Assembly: GCF_000969985.1 (NCBI RefSeq)
Contig: NZ_CP009526.1
Span: 4,810,816 to 4,874,815 of the forward strand
Direction of reading: 5' to 3'
Origin: Methanosarcina barkeri str. Wiesmoor
GTDB lineage: Archaea; Halobacteriota; Methanosarcinia; Methanosarcinales; Methanosarcinaceae
DNA length: 64,000 nt
Position numbers and translations under genes: made by a program. Below are positions 56,270 to 64,000 of the stretch, in pieces (the first letter of the stretch is position 1; each line of letters starts with the position of its first letter). The notes beneath the pieces are model-generated. The model was given only the letters and a program-made list of their open reading frames with translations, made no database searches and was not told the DNA's origin.

Positions 56270-57163
56270 ATGGAAATCAACGGAGTAGAAATCGAAGATA
56301 CATATGCAGAAGCGTTTCCGATCAAGATTGCACGGGTACTCATAACAGCTGCTACTAAGCGCTGGGCCCTTGTGGCAGCTACTGAAGCTACAGGCTTTGC
56401 AACATCCGTTATAATGTGTCCTGCCGAAGCCGGAATTGAGAGGTTAGCAAGCCCCAGCGAGACTCCTGATGGCAGACCTGGAGTTTATGTCCAGATATGC
56501 ACTTTCAAATACGAAGCTCTTGAAGAACAGCTCCTTGAAAGAATTGGACAGTGTGTACTTACAGCCCCTACAACTGCAGTCTTCAATGGACTTCCTGAAG
56601 CCGAAAAACAATTTAATGTAGGTTTTAAACTCAAGTTCTTCGCAGACGGCATGGAATCCGAAACCCAGATTGCAGGCCGCAAAGTATATAAGGTACCAAT
56701 TATGGAAGGAGACTTCCTGGCCGAAGAAAATATAGGAGCCATAGCTGGAATTGCAGGCGGAAACTTCTTCATCTTCGGAGACTCCCAGATGACCGCCCTG
56801 ACTGCGGCCGAAGCTGCTGTTGATACCATTGCAGAGCTTGAAGGTACAATTACCCCCTTCCCTGGCGGTATTGTAGCCAGCGGATCTAAATCCGGAGCAA
56901 ACAAATACAAGTTCCTGAAAGCTACTGCTAACGAAAGATTCTGTCCTTCCATAAAGGATAAGATTGAAAATACTGAAATCCCGGCAGATGTCAATGCTGT
57001 TTATGAAATTGTTATCAACGGGCTTGATGAAGAAAGCATAAAAGCTGCCATGAAAGCAGGAATTAAAGCCGCTGTAACTGTTCCGGGCGTTAAGAAGATC
57101 TCAGCAGGAAACTACGGCGGAAAACTGGGCAAATATCAGTTTAAACTTCACGAACTCTTCTGA
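56270..57163 (+). CDS. ftr: formylmethanofuran:tetrahydromethanopterin formyltransferase
   Basis: A 297-aa cytosolic enzyme of the methanogenesis trunk pathway that moves the formyl group from formylmethanofuran to tetrahydrosarcinapterin. The sequence is full length and highly typical: NGVEIEDTYAEAFPIKIARV at the N-terminus, FATSVIMCPAEAGIE, and a C-terminal ferredoxin-like half ending KLGKYQFKLHELF. It stands alone with good codon composition and higher GC than flanks, as expected for a highly expressed gene. A T-rich run follows the stop. Confidence 0.98.
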   Translation: MEINGVEIEDTYAEAFPIKIARVLITAATKRWALVAATEATGFATSVIMCPAEAGIERLASPSETPDGRPGVYVQICTFKYEALEEQLLERIGQCVLTAPTTAVFNGLPEAEKQFNVGFKLKFFADGMESETQIAGRKVYKVPIMEGDFLAEENIGAIAGIAGGNFFIFGDSQMTALTAAEAAVDTIAELEGTITPFPGGIVASGSKSGANKYKFLKATANERFCPSIKDKIENTEIPADVNAVYEIVINGLDEESIKAAMKAGIKAAVTVPGVKKISAGNYGGKLGKYQFKLHELF

Positions 57164-57171
57164 GCTCTAAA

Positions 57172-57212
57172 GCCTTTTCCTTTTTTACTTTCTTCTCTAT
57201 TCTTTTTTATTC
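57172..57212 (+). terminator. T-rich tract after ftr
   Basis: Repeated runs of four to six T separated by single bases within 50 bases after the ftr stop on the plus strand; the usual appearance of an archaeal terminator. Confidence 0.6.
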
Positions 57213-57849
57213 TCGTTTTTAGCCCTTATGTAATGATAATCATATAATGTCGGTCTAATGTAAAGAAAAATTAAAAGTTGACTATTCTGGCTAATTTTTA
57301 ATACCGAATTCATCCTAAAACTTGAAATTTGCTTCTTGGGCCCTGTATTTTGAATAATCAATCAAGCTCATGATCATGAAAACAATTCTGAGAATTTCCA
57401 ACAATTAAGAGTAAGGTGACTTTTTGGAGAGGCTCACTATATAATAGACCCCTTGAAAAATGATTAGTATTTCAAGGGATATTAAACCTTATTTGCCAAA
57501 TATAATATAGTGTTAGCCCTCCTCCAGTTAAGGTATATTCATTAAATGATCTATTTGCTGTTCAAATGACTTAAGTACTTTAATTGTTAAATTAAACGTT
57601 GATTTGTCCTCACTTTTAACATTGAATTTGATATGGATGAAAAGGATATCAGATGCCTTATTTATAAATAAACATAAATTGTAAACGAATAAAGTATTTA
57701 TCTCGCTCTTTTCTTGATTTAAGAGAGTATTATAGATTATTTATCTAAAAAATTGATTTTTAGAGTTTACCTTAATTGGGAAAACTCTAGATGCATACCT
57801 ATTATCCAAAATAAGCATTGTATACCCTTAGTTTTAATACTGCTTTGGA
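57213..57849. other. AT-rich spacer
   Basis: No gene seen on either strand. A few 8-12 base repeats but no array. Confidence 0.45.
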
Positions 57850-57879
57850 AGGACCCTGAAAAACGATTTTAAAAAGTAT
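57850..57879 (+). repeat. cheR: 30-base exact copy of an internal cheR segment
   Basis: Bases 57850-57879 are identical to bases 52524-52553 of cheR and in the same orientation. The five bases CTGCT also occur just before both. Nothing else of cheR is recognisable. The end of the copy (AAGTAT) merges into the 49-bp repeat that follows. Confidence 0.9.
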
Positions 57880-58035
57880 GAGAGGAAGAAGAAGATTCCA
57901 AGAAGTATGAGAGGAAGATTCCAGGGATATAAGAAAAAAGAAGATTCCAAGAAGTATGAGAGGAAGATTCCAGGGATATAAGAAAAAAGAAGATTCCAAG
58001 AAGTATGAGAGGAAGATTCCAGGGATATAAGAAAA
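57874..58035. repeat. 49-bp tandem repeat next to the cheR copy
   Basis: About three copies of a 49-base purine-rich unit (GAGAGGAAGATTCCAGGGAT, ATAAGAAAAAAGAAGATTCC, AAGAAGTAT). The unit begins with sequence contiguous with the cheR copy. It is downstream of the TraB-family gene. Confidence 0.92.
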
Positions 58036-58096
58036 AAGAAGAATATTCAGGAACCAGGGTTCCAGAACACCAGTATATTAAGGGATATCAAAGACT

Positions 58097-59650
58097 TTAG
58101 AGTCCGAGTGCATTGAACCCAGAAAGTAGAACATCTCTCGGATCAATGCCAGTTACATGCAGCATGACATAAGCTGCAACGAAAGTCCCTGTCATACTTC
58201 CTATGTTTGCAAAGCTTGCGACAAGGAGGACTCGCATGAACTTATTTTTGAACATTTCCCTGAAAGTTTCTACTCCTGCCAGGGCTTTTATGTCCGCAGT
58301 AGTAGGGTTTCGCTGTTTCGCTTCTACAAGACCAGCAAACCAGCCTGCGGCAATAAGAGGGTGCAAAGTAGTTAGCCAGGCAACCGAAAAGGCAGTCAGA
58401 ACTGAGTAAGGATGGCCGCCTGCAAGTAAAGTACCGATTGCACTGAGGGTTCCTGTAATAATAAACCACCATCCAAAGGCTATTAAAAGGAGTTTCAGCG
58501 GAACGCCAGAAAGCAGCAGTATTAAAAAGAATCCAACTATAACGGCGACAAAAGCAAAGCCAACAATCTTTCCAAGACCTATACGTTTCTTTGGAACCTG
58601 CATAAGATTACTCAGAGAAGGAACGCTTTTCGGATTTTTCAGGTACTTAGTTACTCCCGGTTTATGTCCGGCTCCAATTACCACGACAACAGTTTTGTTT
58701 CCACCTGCCGCGACATTGAGGATGCTTCCTGCTAGATATGCATCCCTTTCATCAATGAGAACCTCTGCTGCAGTCGGGGCAAAATCTCTGAGTTCATTTA
58801 CGAGACCAGTTACAACATCGGTTTCTGTAATTTTATCAATATCTATTTCGGTTCCTTTTCCTATTCCTATTAGGCCACCTAACAGGGAGCCAATCATTTT
58901 GACTTTTTCCAGGAACTTCATTTTTCCCCAGAAACGCTGAAGGGTCACCTGGATATCACGGTCAATTAGGGCAACTTTAGCTCCTATAGACTCGGCTTCC
59001 TCGATTGCGGAAAGCATCTCGGCTCCGGGTCTTACACCCATATCATCACCGATTTTTTTCTGCACATAGGCAAGCAGCCAGTGAATAACGTAATAGTTAA
59101 CCTTACCTTCAGAAAGAATGTCCTTAATAGGAACCTGTTTTTCCTGCACATTACCCTTCAGGGAATCATAACGTCCCCTGCAAAGCTCGACAGCTACGAT
59201 ATCCGGTTTTAGATCCCTTATAGCGGCCTTGACCTCAGCAACACTCTTTTCAGAGACATGGGCGGTTCCTATAAGCACAATTTTTGATGGCTGATACTCA
59301 GCCTGATGTGCATCAGAGAATTGGGAAGATGAAGGAATTGAAACTTCGGAAGCCGAATCAGGAATAGATTCTGCAATAATTTCGGAACTGATGTCAAGCT
59401 TTGTTTCAAGCTTTGTTTCAAGTTTTGTTTCAAGTTCGTCAGGTTCTATTTTGGATGCTGGCACAGAAGTTTTTTCTTCCTGCGGCATGTTAATTGAAGA
59501 ACCCGGAATTTTAGACTTTCCAACAGAAGTGAAGTTTTCTGCGGATTCGGTCACAAGTTTGTCCATAGAATATATTGACTCCTGAGATGAACTATGAAAA
59601 TTGTAGTCAGGGTCCTTGTCCTGAGAATCTGTAATTTCAGGTTTGCTCAT
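58097..59650 (-). CDS. TraB/PrgY-family membrane protein
   Basis: A 517-aa protein. An N-terminal ~120-residue hydrophilic extension, including three ETKL repeats, precedes the TraB domain (VLIGTAHVSEKSVAEV, AVELCRGRYDSL, RPGAEMLSAIEEAE, ALIDRDIQVTLQRFWGKM, VVVIGAGHKPGV). The C-terminal ~190 residues contain four to six membrane segments (VIVGFFLILLLSGVPLKLLLI and others). The family is thought to be related to EreA/ChaN-type or TIKI metalloproteins; PrgY dampens peptide pheromone. The activity here is unknown. Single gene. Confidence 0.88.
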   Translation of the reverse strand: MSKPEITDSQDKDPDYNFHSSSQESIYSMDKLVTESAENFTSVGKSKIPGSSINMPQEEKTSVPASKIEPDELETKLETKLETKLDISSEIIAESIPDSASEVSIPSSSQFSDAHQAEYQPSKIVLIGTAHVSEKSVAEVKAAIRDLKPDIVAVELCRGRYDSLKGNVQEKQVPIKDILSEGKVNYYVIHWLLAYVQKKIGDDMGVRPGAEMLSAIEEAESIGAKVALIDRDIQVTLQRFWGKMKFLEKVKMIGSLLGGLIGIGKGTEIDIDKITETDVVTGLVNELRDFAPTAAEVLIDERDAYLAGSILNVAAGGNKTVVVVIGAGHKPGVTKYLKNPKSVPSLSNLMQVPKKRIGLGKIVGFAFVAVIVGFFLILLLSGVPLKLLLIAFGWWFIITGTLSAIGTLLAGGHPYSVLTAFSVAWLTTLHPLIAAGWFAGLVEAKQRNPTTADIKALAGVETFREMFKNKFMRVLLVASFANIGSMTGTFVAAYVMLHVTGIDPRDVLLSGFNALGL

Positions 59651-60116
59651 TGTTAGTCTCTCTGCTGCAACGCGTTAAGATGATGCGTAAAAGCATATCC
59701 CTTGAAGGACTGCAGTTAATCGCATGAGTAATTAAATTCTTCACATAAAATAACCAAGCTATAAAAAACTTAGCTATAAGCAGATAATTAACTGGTGGTA
59801 ATTATCTGCCAGAGATTTATATTTTGCTGCTTTCAGATTTTACCTCTATTTTTATAATATTCATTAGATATAATTAATTATGAACTTATCTAATAAACTT
59901 ATCTAATATATTCTTATATAATTTTGGGAAAGTATGGATCATTAAAAATTTAATAGAGTATGATCTTTTGATAAAAATATCTTTTGATAAAAACTTGTTT
60001 TGACAAGTCCCTTTTGATTAACTTCCTGATAAAACTTCTTTTGACAATTCCTCTTGATAAATTCTGCTTAAGAATCCTCTTGTTCGAAAATCTACCTAAT
60101 CTAGAGTGTTTAAAAA
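59651..60116. other. AT-rich spacer
   Basis: No gene. Near 59965-60070 imperfect copies of a ~38-base sequence containing CTTTTGAtaaaaC/TTTTGACAA occur two to three times. Upstream part should hold the promoter of the TraB-family gene. Confidence 0.4.
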
Positions 60117-61211
60117 TTACTCTGACCTCAGTTTCAGAGTCCGTACAAGATCCGTTCTTGAGAGTATTCCTACGATCGATCCATTATCAATAACTAGAAC
60201 TCTTCCGATATTTTTAGATGATACAAGTTTCAGGACATCACTGGCTTGCGCATCCGGAGATACTGAGATAACATCTCTGGTCATAATATCCGAGACCTTG
60301 GCCGCCGGGCGGTCAACAGAAGGAATACGCTGGATGTCTGTAAACGTTACAATTCCTTTCAGGAAGTCTCCTTCCATCACAGGATAGCCCATATGTTTCT
60401 TCTCAAACATGAATTTAACCAGGTCGTCCACACTCATGGAAGGACTTACTGAAACTACATTCCTGGTCATAATATCCCTGATCCTAATATTTTCGAGGGT
60501 TACCTCAGCCCGAGTAGAGCGTTCCTCTTCAGACGCGCCGACGTAAATAAAGAGCGCAATCAAAGGGAACCAGGGATTGCCTATAAGAATTCCGAAAATT
60601 GCCATAAGAACGGCAAAAAATTTCCCCACGGCTGCTGCACTCTGGGTAGCTTTCACATAAGACATTCTTCTCGCGTAGAAAGAGCGAAGTACTCTACCCC
60701 CATCCATTGGAAAAGCAGGCAGCAGGTTGAAGATCCCGAGTATAAGGTTCATAATCCCAAGAATCCAGATAACAAGGTATACCGGATTTTGAGAAAGCAC
60801 AGGGCTAGGGGAAATAAAATTTCCGTATATTAAAAGACAGACCAAGCCTATTACAAGGCTTGTAAGGGGTCCTGCAGAAGCCATTTTTGCTTCCTGTTCA
60901 GGTTTTCTGGGTATCTTTTCCATAGCCGATACTCCTCCAAAAAGGAAGAGGGTGATATTCTCAATTTTGACCCCGTAACGCATTGCCAGATATGAATGTG
61001 CAAGTTCGTGTACAAGGATCGAAGCAAAAAGCAGGATGGCGGTCAGGACTGAAAGAGAATATCTTGTGATAGACGGCTCAACTCCCTCAAAACCGAAAGG
61101 CTGCGGGTTGATCGCAAACACATAAGCAAATATGGGTAATATGAGAAGAAAAGTTATGTGCAGCCTGATAGGTATACCCATAACACTTCCGATTTTTAAT
61201 GACGATTTCAT
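60117..61211 (-). CDS. site-2 protease family metalloprotease with two CBS domains
   Basis: A 364-aa intramembrane M50B protease. Membrane segments occupy ~1-210. The zinc site is HELAH at 68-72 with the third ligand Asp in LPAFPMDGGRVLRSF. Two CBS domains follow (IMTRNVVSVSPSMSVDDLVKFMF and IMTRDVISVSPDAQASDVLKLV), which may sense adenine nucleotides and gate the protease (known for CBS proteins; role here inferred). The same architecture is common in archaea. The substrate is unknown. Confidence 0.94.
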   Translation of the reverse strand: MKSSLKIGSVMGIPIRLHITFLLILPIFAYVFAINPQPFGFEGVEPSITRYSLSVLTAILLFASILVHELAHSYLAMRYGVKIENITLFLFGGVSAMEKIPRKPEQEAKMASAGPLTSLVIGLVCLLIYGNFISPSPVLSQNPVYLVIWILGIMNLILGIFNLLPAFPMDGGRVLRSFYARRMSYVKATQSAAAVGKFFAVLMAIFGILIGNPWFPLIALFIYVGASEEERSTRAEVTLENIRIRDIMTRNVVSVSPSMSVDDLVKFMFEKKHMGYPVMEGDFLKGIVTFTDIQRIPSVDRPAAKVSDIMTRDVISVSPDAQASDVLKLVSSKNIGRVLVIDNGSIVGILSRTDLVRTLKLRSE

Positions 61212-61664
61212 AAAATAAATACCCCCATTTTCATTTTTATATTATAAAGGAGATGACTAAACGTTGAATATGAACTAACGCTAAATTAGGTAAAGAATCT
61301 GAACTTAAAATATTAGGTCCAGTCTGTCACGAATAACACAGCTCATCAGGAGTCGAAATTTGTAGGTAGTTCCATTATAAATCCCACTGGAGCTGCACGT
61401 AAGTTCCCTTAACTCTACTCATAAACTCTTCTAATTACCTTTCCCTCATAAAGTCGTCTTGTAAAGTTTACCTGATCAAGTTGCCTTATAAATTTTTCTT
61501 TATAAAGATAACTGACCTCATTTATTATTTGGCAATAATTATACATATCTGTTTGTACGTGATTAGTTACGATTAATATATGATGTAAACTTAAACAATT
61601 AAGCCTTAAACAATTAAGCGAAAACCGAAGAAATTATGGGAATAAGAAAGAAGTAAAATTTAAA
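61212..61664. other. spacer between the CBS protease and mfnA repeats
   Basis: AT-rich, no gene. TTGCCTTATAAATTTTTCTT near 61480-61500 holds T-rich and TATA-like strings. The protease promoter should lie at the left end. Confidence 0.4.
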
Positions 61665-61785
61665 GCTCTGCTGTTAATTAAAGTTCTGCTGTTAATTAAA
61701 ATTCTGCTGTTAATTAAAGTTCTGCTGTTAATTAAAGTTCTATTGTTAATTAAAGTTCTGCTGTTGATTAAAGTTCTGTTGTTAC
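61665..61785. repeat. 18-bp tandem repeat overlapping the 3' end of mfnA
   Basis: About six to seven copies of TTCTGCTGTTAATTAAAG, continuing into the last bases of mfnA (stop at 61768-61770). The final codons KVTTEL of mfnA are encoded partly by this unit (TTCTGTTGTTAC on the plus strand). Confidence 0.92.
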
Positions 61786-62955
61786 TTTTCTCAGATCTTG
61801 TAGGAATTCTTCTATATCACGGGCTGTATTGTGAGGCATTAGGACCAGACGAAGAGATCTTGGGTTGCGGGTAATTGAGACGTTCCAACCAAATTTCTTA
61901 AGGAGCTGCTCCCGCACAATATCAGGGTTCGGAACTCTCAGGTCGACCACGTTCATTACAGGCTCGATCAGAGGTTCAAAGCCAAATTTTCGAGCCTCTT
62001 TGACCAGTTTTGTAGTAAGCTGCATGCAGTACTGTACATTTTTTCTATATCCTTCACGTCCAAGATATTTCATAACGGCATAAGTGGCAGCGGCTGAAGC
62101 TCCACTGCGGGTGCCTGTGAGAGTGAACTGAGACTTTGTTGTAAGATATGGAGTATTCACCTTAAGAGAGTCCATAAAAAAAGGAGATCTGAATAATAGG
62201 GCACCTGAGGGAATTGTGGAAAGCCCCATTTTATGGGGATCTATTGCAATGGAGGTAACGCCTGGAACTTTGAAATCGAAAGAATATGGCTTTTCAAGGA
62301 ATGGAATCACAAACCCTCCGAAAGCCGCATCAACATGAAGGAAAAGCTCATTCTCAAGAGCAAGTTTTGAAAGTTCCTCAATCGGATCTACCTGGCCGAA
62401 TTCCGTGTTTCCTGCTATCCCTACAAGTCCAATAGTGTTTGCATCTATCAGGCTTTCCGCAGATGCAATATCCACTCTGAATTCAGGATCCAGAGAAGCT
62501 CTTTTAACCTCAATACCCATCATATTGGCAACCTTATCAAATGAGAAGTGAGCTGACTCGGGAACAACTATATTGAGGATCTCACCTGACTTTTTCCCGT
62601 CTTCAGTTACGAGGTTTTTCATGCCCCTGATAGCCTGAATATTAGATTCTGTGCCTCCTGTTGTAAGATAACCGCAAACCGAACTCTCACATGCCTCTCC
62701 GGAAGGAATTTCAACAGACTGAGCATGAAGAAGTTCTCCCAGCATCCTGATAACTTCTTTTTCCAGTCTGTGGGCACCTGCAAAAAGTCCCAGATCGCCC
62801 AGGTTAGCCTCAATAAATAACCTGTGAGCCTCAACCGCGATTCTATGCGGGTGAGTGCACATCGAACTTAAAACCCTATAGTAATCCGTATCCTCTGACT
62901 TTACATCTTCCAGATAGGAAAATATCTCTTTCTCAGAAAGACCCTGCTCATTCAT
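61768..62955 (-). CDS. mfnA: L-tyrosine decarboxylase of methanofuran biosynthesis
   Basis: A 395-aa PLP enzyme that makes tyramine, the first step of the methanofuran side arm (established for MfnA). The PLP-binding lysine is Lys242 in IDPHKMG; Asp209 in HVDAAFGG contacts the pyridine nitrogen; TTGGTESN at 98-105 binds phosphate. Length and sequence match archaeal MfnA; some homologues decarboxylate aspartate instead for coenzyme A synthesis. Its product is used in the same coenzyme as the ftr substrate. The start ATG is clear, though the upstream spacer is AT-rich. Confidence 0.94.
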   Translation of the reverse strand: MNEQGLSEKEIFSYLEDVKSEDTDYYRVLSSMCTHPHRIAVEAHRLFIEANLGDLGLFAGAHRLEKEVIRMLGELLHAQSVEIPSGEACESSVCGYLTTGGTESNIQAIRGMKNLVTEDGKKSGEILNIVVPESAHFSFDKVANMMGIEVKRASLDPEFRVDIASAESLIDANTIGLVGIAGNTEFGQVDPIEELSKLALENELFLHVDAAFGGFVIPFLEKPYSFDFKVPGVTSIAIDPHKMGLSTIPSGALLFRSPFFMDSLKVNTPYLTTKSQFTLTGTRSGASAAATYAVMKYLGREGYRKNVQYCMQLTTKLVKEARKFGFEPLIEPVMNVVDLRVPNPDIVREQLLKKFGWNVSITRNPRSLRLVLMPHNTARDIEEFLQDLRKVTTEL

Positions 62956-64000
62956 GTGGATAAAGTAAAACCAATTTTATTTAAAATACTTATGGAATAT
63001 AACTCTAAATTAGCAAGTAACTCTCCTAACGATGCATCAGAATCTCCTAATGCACATCAGAAGAGACTAACTTTCGGCAAGTGATTAAAAGTATTAGAAA
63101 GTTAAAAAAGTTCCACAAAAAAGTTATGTGAGCAGTAATAGGGTGAGGAAGTATACAAGATCTAAAAAAAGGACTGTATGTTAAGGTATCATAATTGCAT
63201 TAATGTCTGCTTTAGAGGGAGACCCCTATATTTCGACTGGAGAGATTTTTATAGGTTCAGAAAATGTAAATTTCTCAGAACATGTAATTTAGATTTCTCA
63301 ATTTTTTGAAAATCATACTTTTTCTGATAGATTGAGTATCAATAAAAACTCAAAATAAAAATATTCAATGAAAATATTAAATCAAATTTTTTACTATTAA
63401 GAAAAGCTTCTCTAAAAACAAACTAACTTTTTTAATAATAACATATATATAGTATTAATTCTATAACCAAACAACATTATTTTACCAATAAACAAAATAA
63501 AATTTTATTTTATTTTACTGCCTTGGATCTTGAATCTCTTTAATGGAAATCATGGGGTCTGGGGGTTATATAAACTTTCCAGTGGAAATACAGGGGTCTA
63601 CTTTTTGTTTTTACTTTTCTCTTTGTGTTTTTTTCCCTAACTTCTCCATTATTCCAAACTTCTCCATTATTCCAAACTTTCTTAAATTTCCTAGCTTTTT
63701 CTGTTTTCTTTATCTTTTCTCACTTACTCAATGCAAACAATCTCAAATTTAAAAATCACTCTAAAGATTGCTCTAAAGTTGTCTCAACTTTGTAAACTTA
63801 TTTGTTCACAGGGATTTTATTCACATAATTCTAATTTTATCTTAAAATTTTTATTTTTTAATTTTATGTAAAAATATTATAATTTTCATAACTTATTCCA
63901 TTCGAAAGAAAGGGTTTAAATTTAACCTACATTGGTTCTGGAACTCATAATTTTTTGTTTCAGCTATAATAAGCTAGAGAACATTGGTTTTTATGGCAGG
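62956..64000. other. AT-rich spacer at the right edge
   Basis: About 1 kb without a convincing gene. A 19-base unit with CTTCTCCATTATTCCAAA occurs twice at 63640-63678. An ATG at 63993 (ATGGCAGG) may be the start of the next gene but too little is visible to judge. Confidence 0.5.

Noticed and set aside
63543..63752. 69-aa frame near the right edge with IPNFSII repeats
   Set aside because: Created by a 19-bp repeat and AT-rich sequence; no homology features.

Overview
The window looks like part of a Methanosarcina chromosome. It carries formylmethanofuran:tetrahydromethanopterin formyltransferase (ftr), tyrosine decarboxylase for methanofuran synthesis (mfnA), archaeal DNA polymerase II small subunit, aRF1, archaeal tRNA-wybutosine synthase, a four-subunit pyruvate:ferredoxin oxidoreductase, a bacterial-type Che cluster and archaeal TRAM proteins. 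Coding density is low. Long AT-rich spacers hold many tandem repeats, and several genes are broken. The decay suggests a lineage with relaxed selection on chemotaxis, perhaps M. barkeri-like, but the species is a guess.

Layout. 1-1.2 kb: end of a nitrate/sulfonate/taurine-type ABC transporter. 1.3-4.5 kb: bactofilin-like protein, four tandem TRAM genes, tRNA-Lys(CTT) and a small ribbon-helix-helix protein. 4.7-6.9 kb: two paralogous core methionine-synthase-like proteins. 7.1-20 kb: accessory region with a RelE-type toxin-antitoxin pair, a DUF6398-like protein, an IS605-type element with intact TnpB and broken TnpA, a complete type I restriction-modification system (hsdM-hsdS-hsdR), two paralogous proteins resembling only the N-terminal domain of tyrosine recombinases, and a dead IS630 element between those two. 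20-33.5 kb: core genes (argS, prf1, taw1, polB/DP1, signal peptidase I, dihydrouridine synthase, porCDAB). 33.5-38 kb: mostly decayed sequence around an orphan lipoprotein substrate-binding protein. 38-42 kb: a metal ABC transporter (znuA-znuC-znuB order) with a divergent-side DtxR-family regulator. 42-43.3 kb: broken gluconate permease. 43.3-54.2 kb: chemotaxis cluster (cheW, MCP, receiver protein on minus; cheY, cheB, cheA, cheR, cheC remnant, cheD on plus). 54.3-55.6 kb: dead IS4-like element. 56-63 kb: ftr, a TraB-family membrane protein, a CBS-domain site-2 protease and mfnA.

Functional links. hsdM/hsdS overlap by ATGA, and the hsdS/hsdR junction has the same geometry with the start codon changed to ATA. 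The por genes form one overlapping operon. The metal transporter and its regulator share an upstream motif that could be the operator. The Che proteins form a near-complete excitation and adaptation set, but CheC, the usual CheD partner, survives only as about 40 codons. The main observations are: lost or near-cognate start codons at strong or plausible ribosome binding sites (hsdR, the orphan lipoprotein, the cheC remnant and possibly cheD); a 30-base exact copy of cheR sequence 5 kb away beside a 49-bp repeat; a missing zinc-ligand cysteine in both methionine-synthase-like proteins; and a reconstructable TnpB guide RNA.
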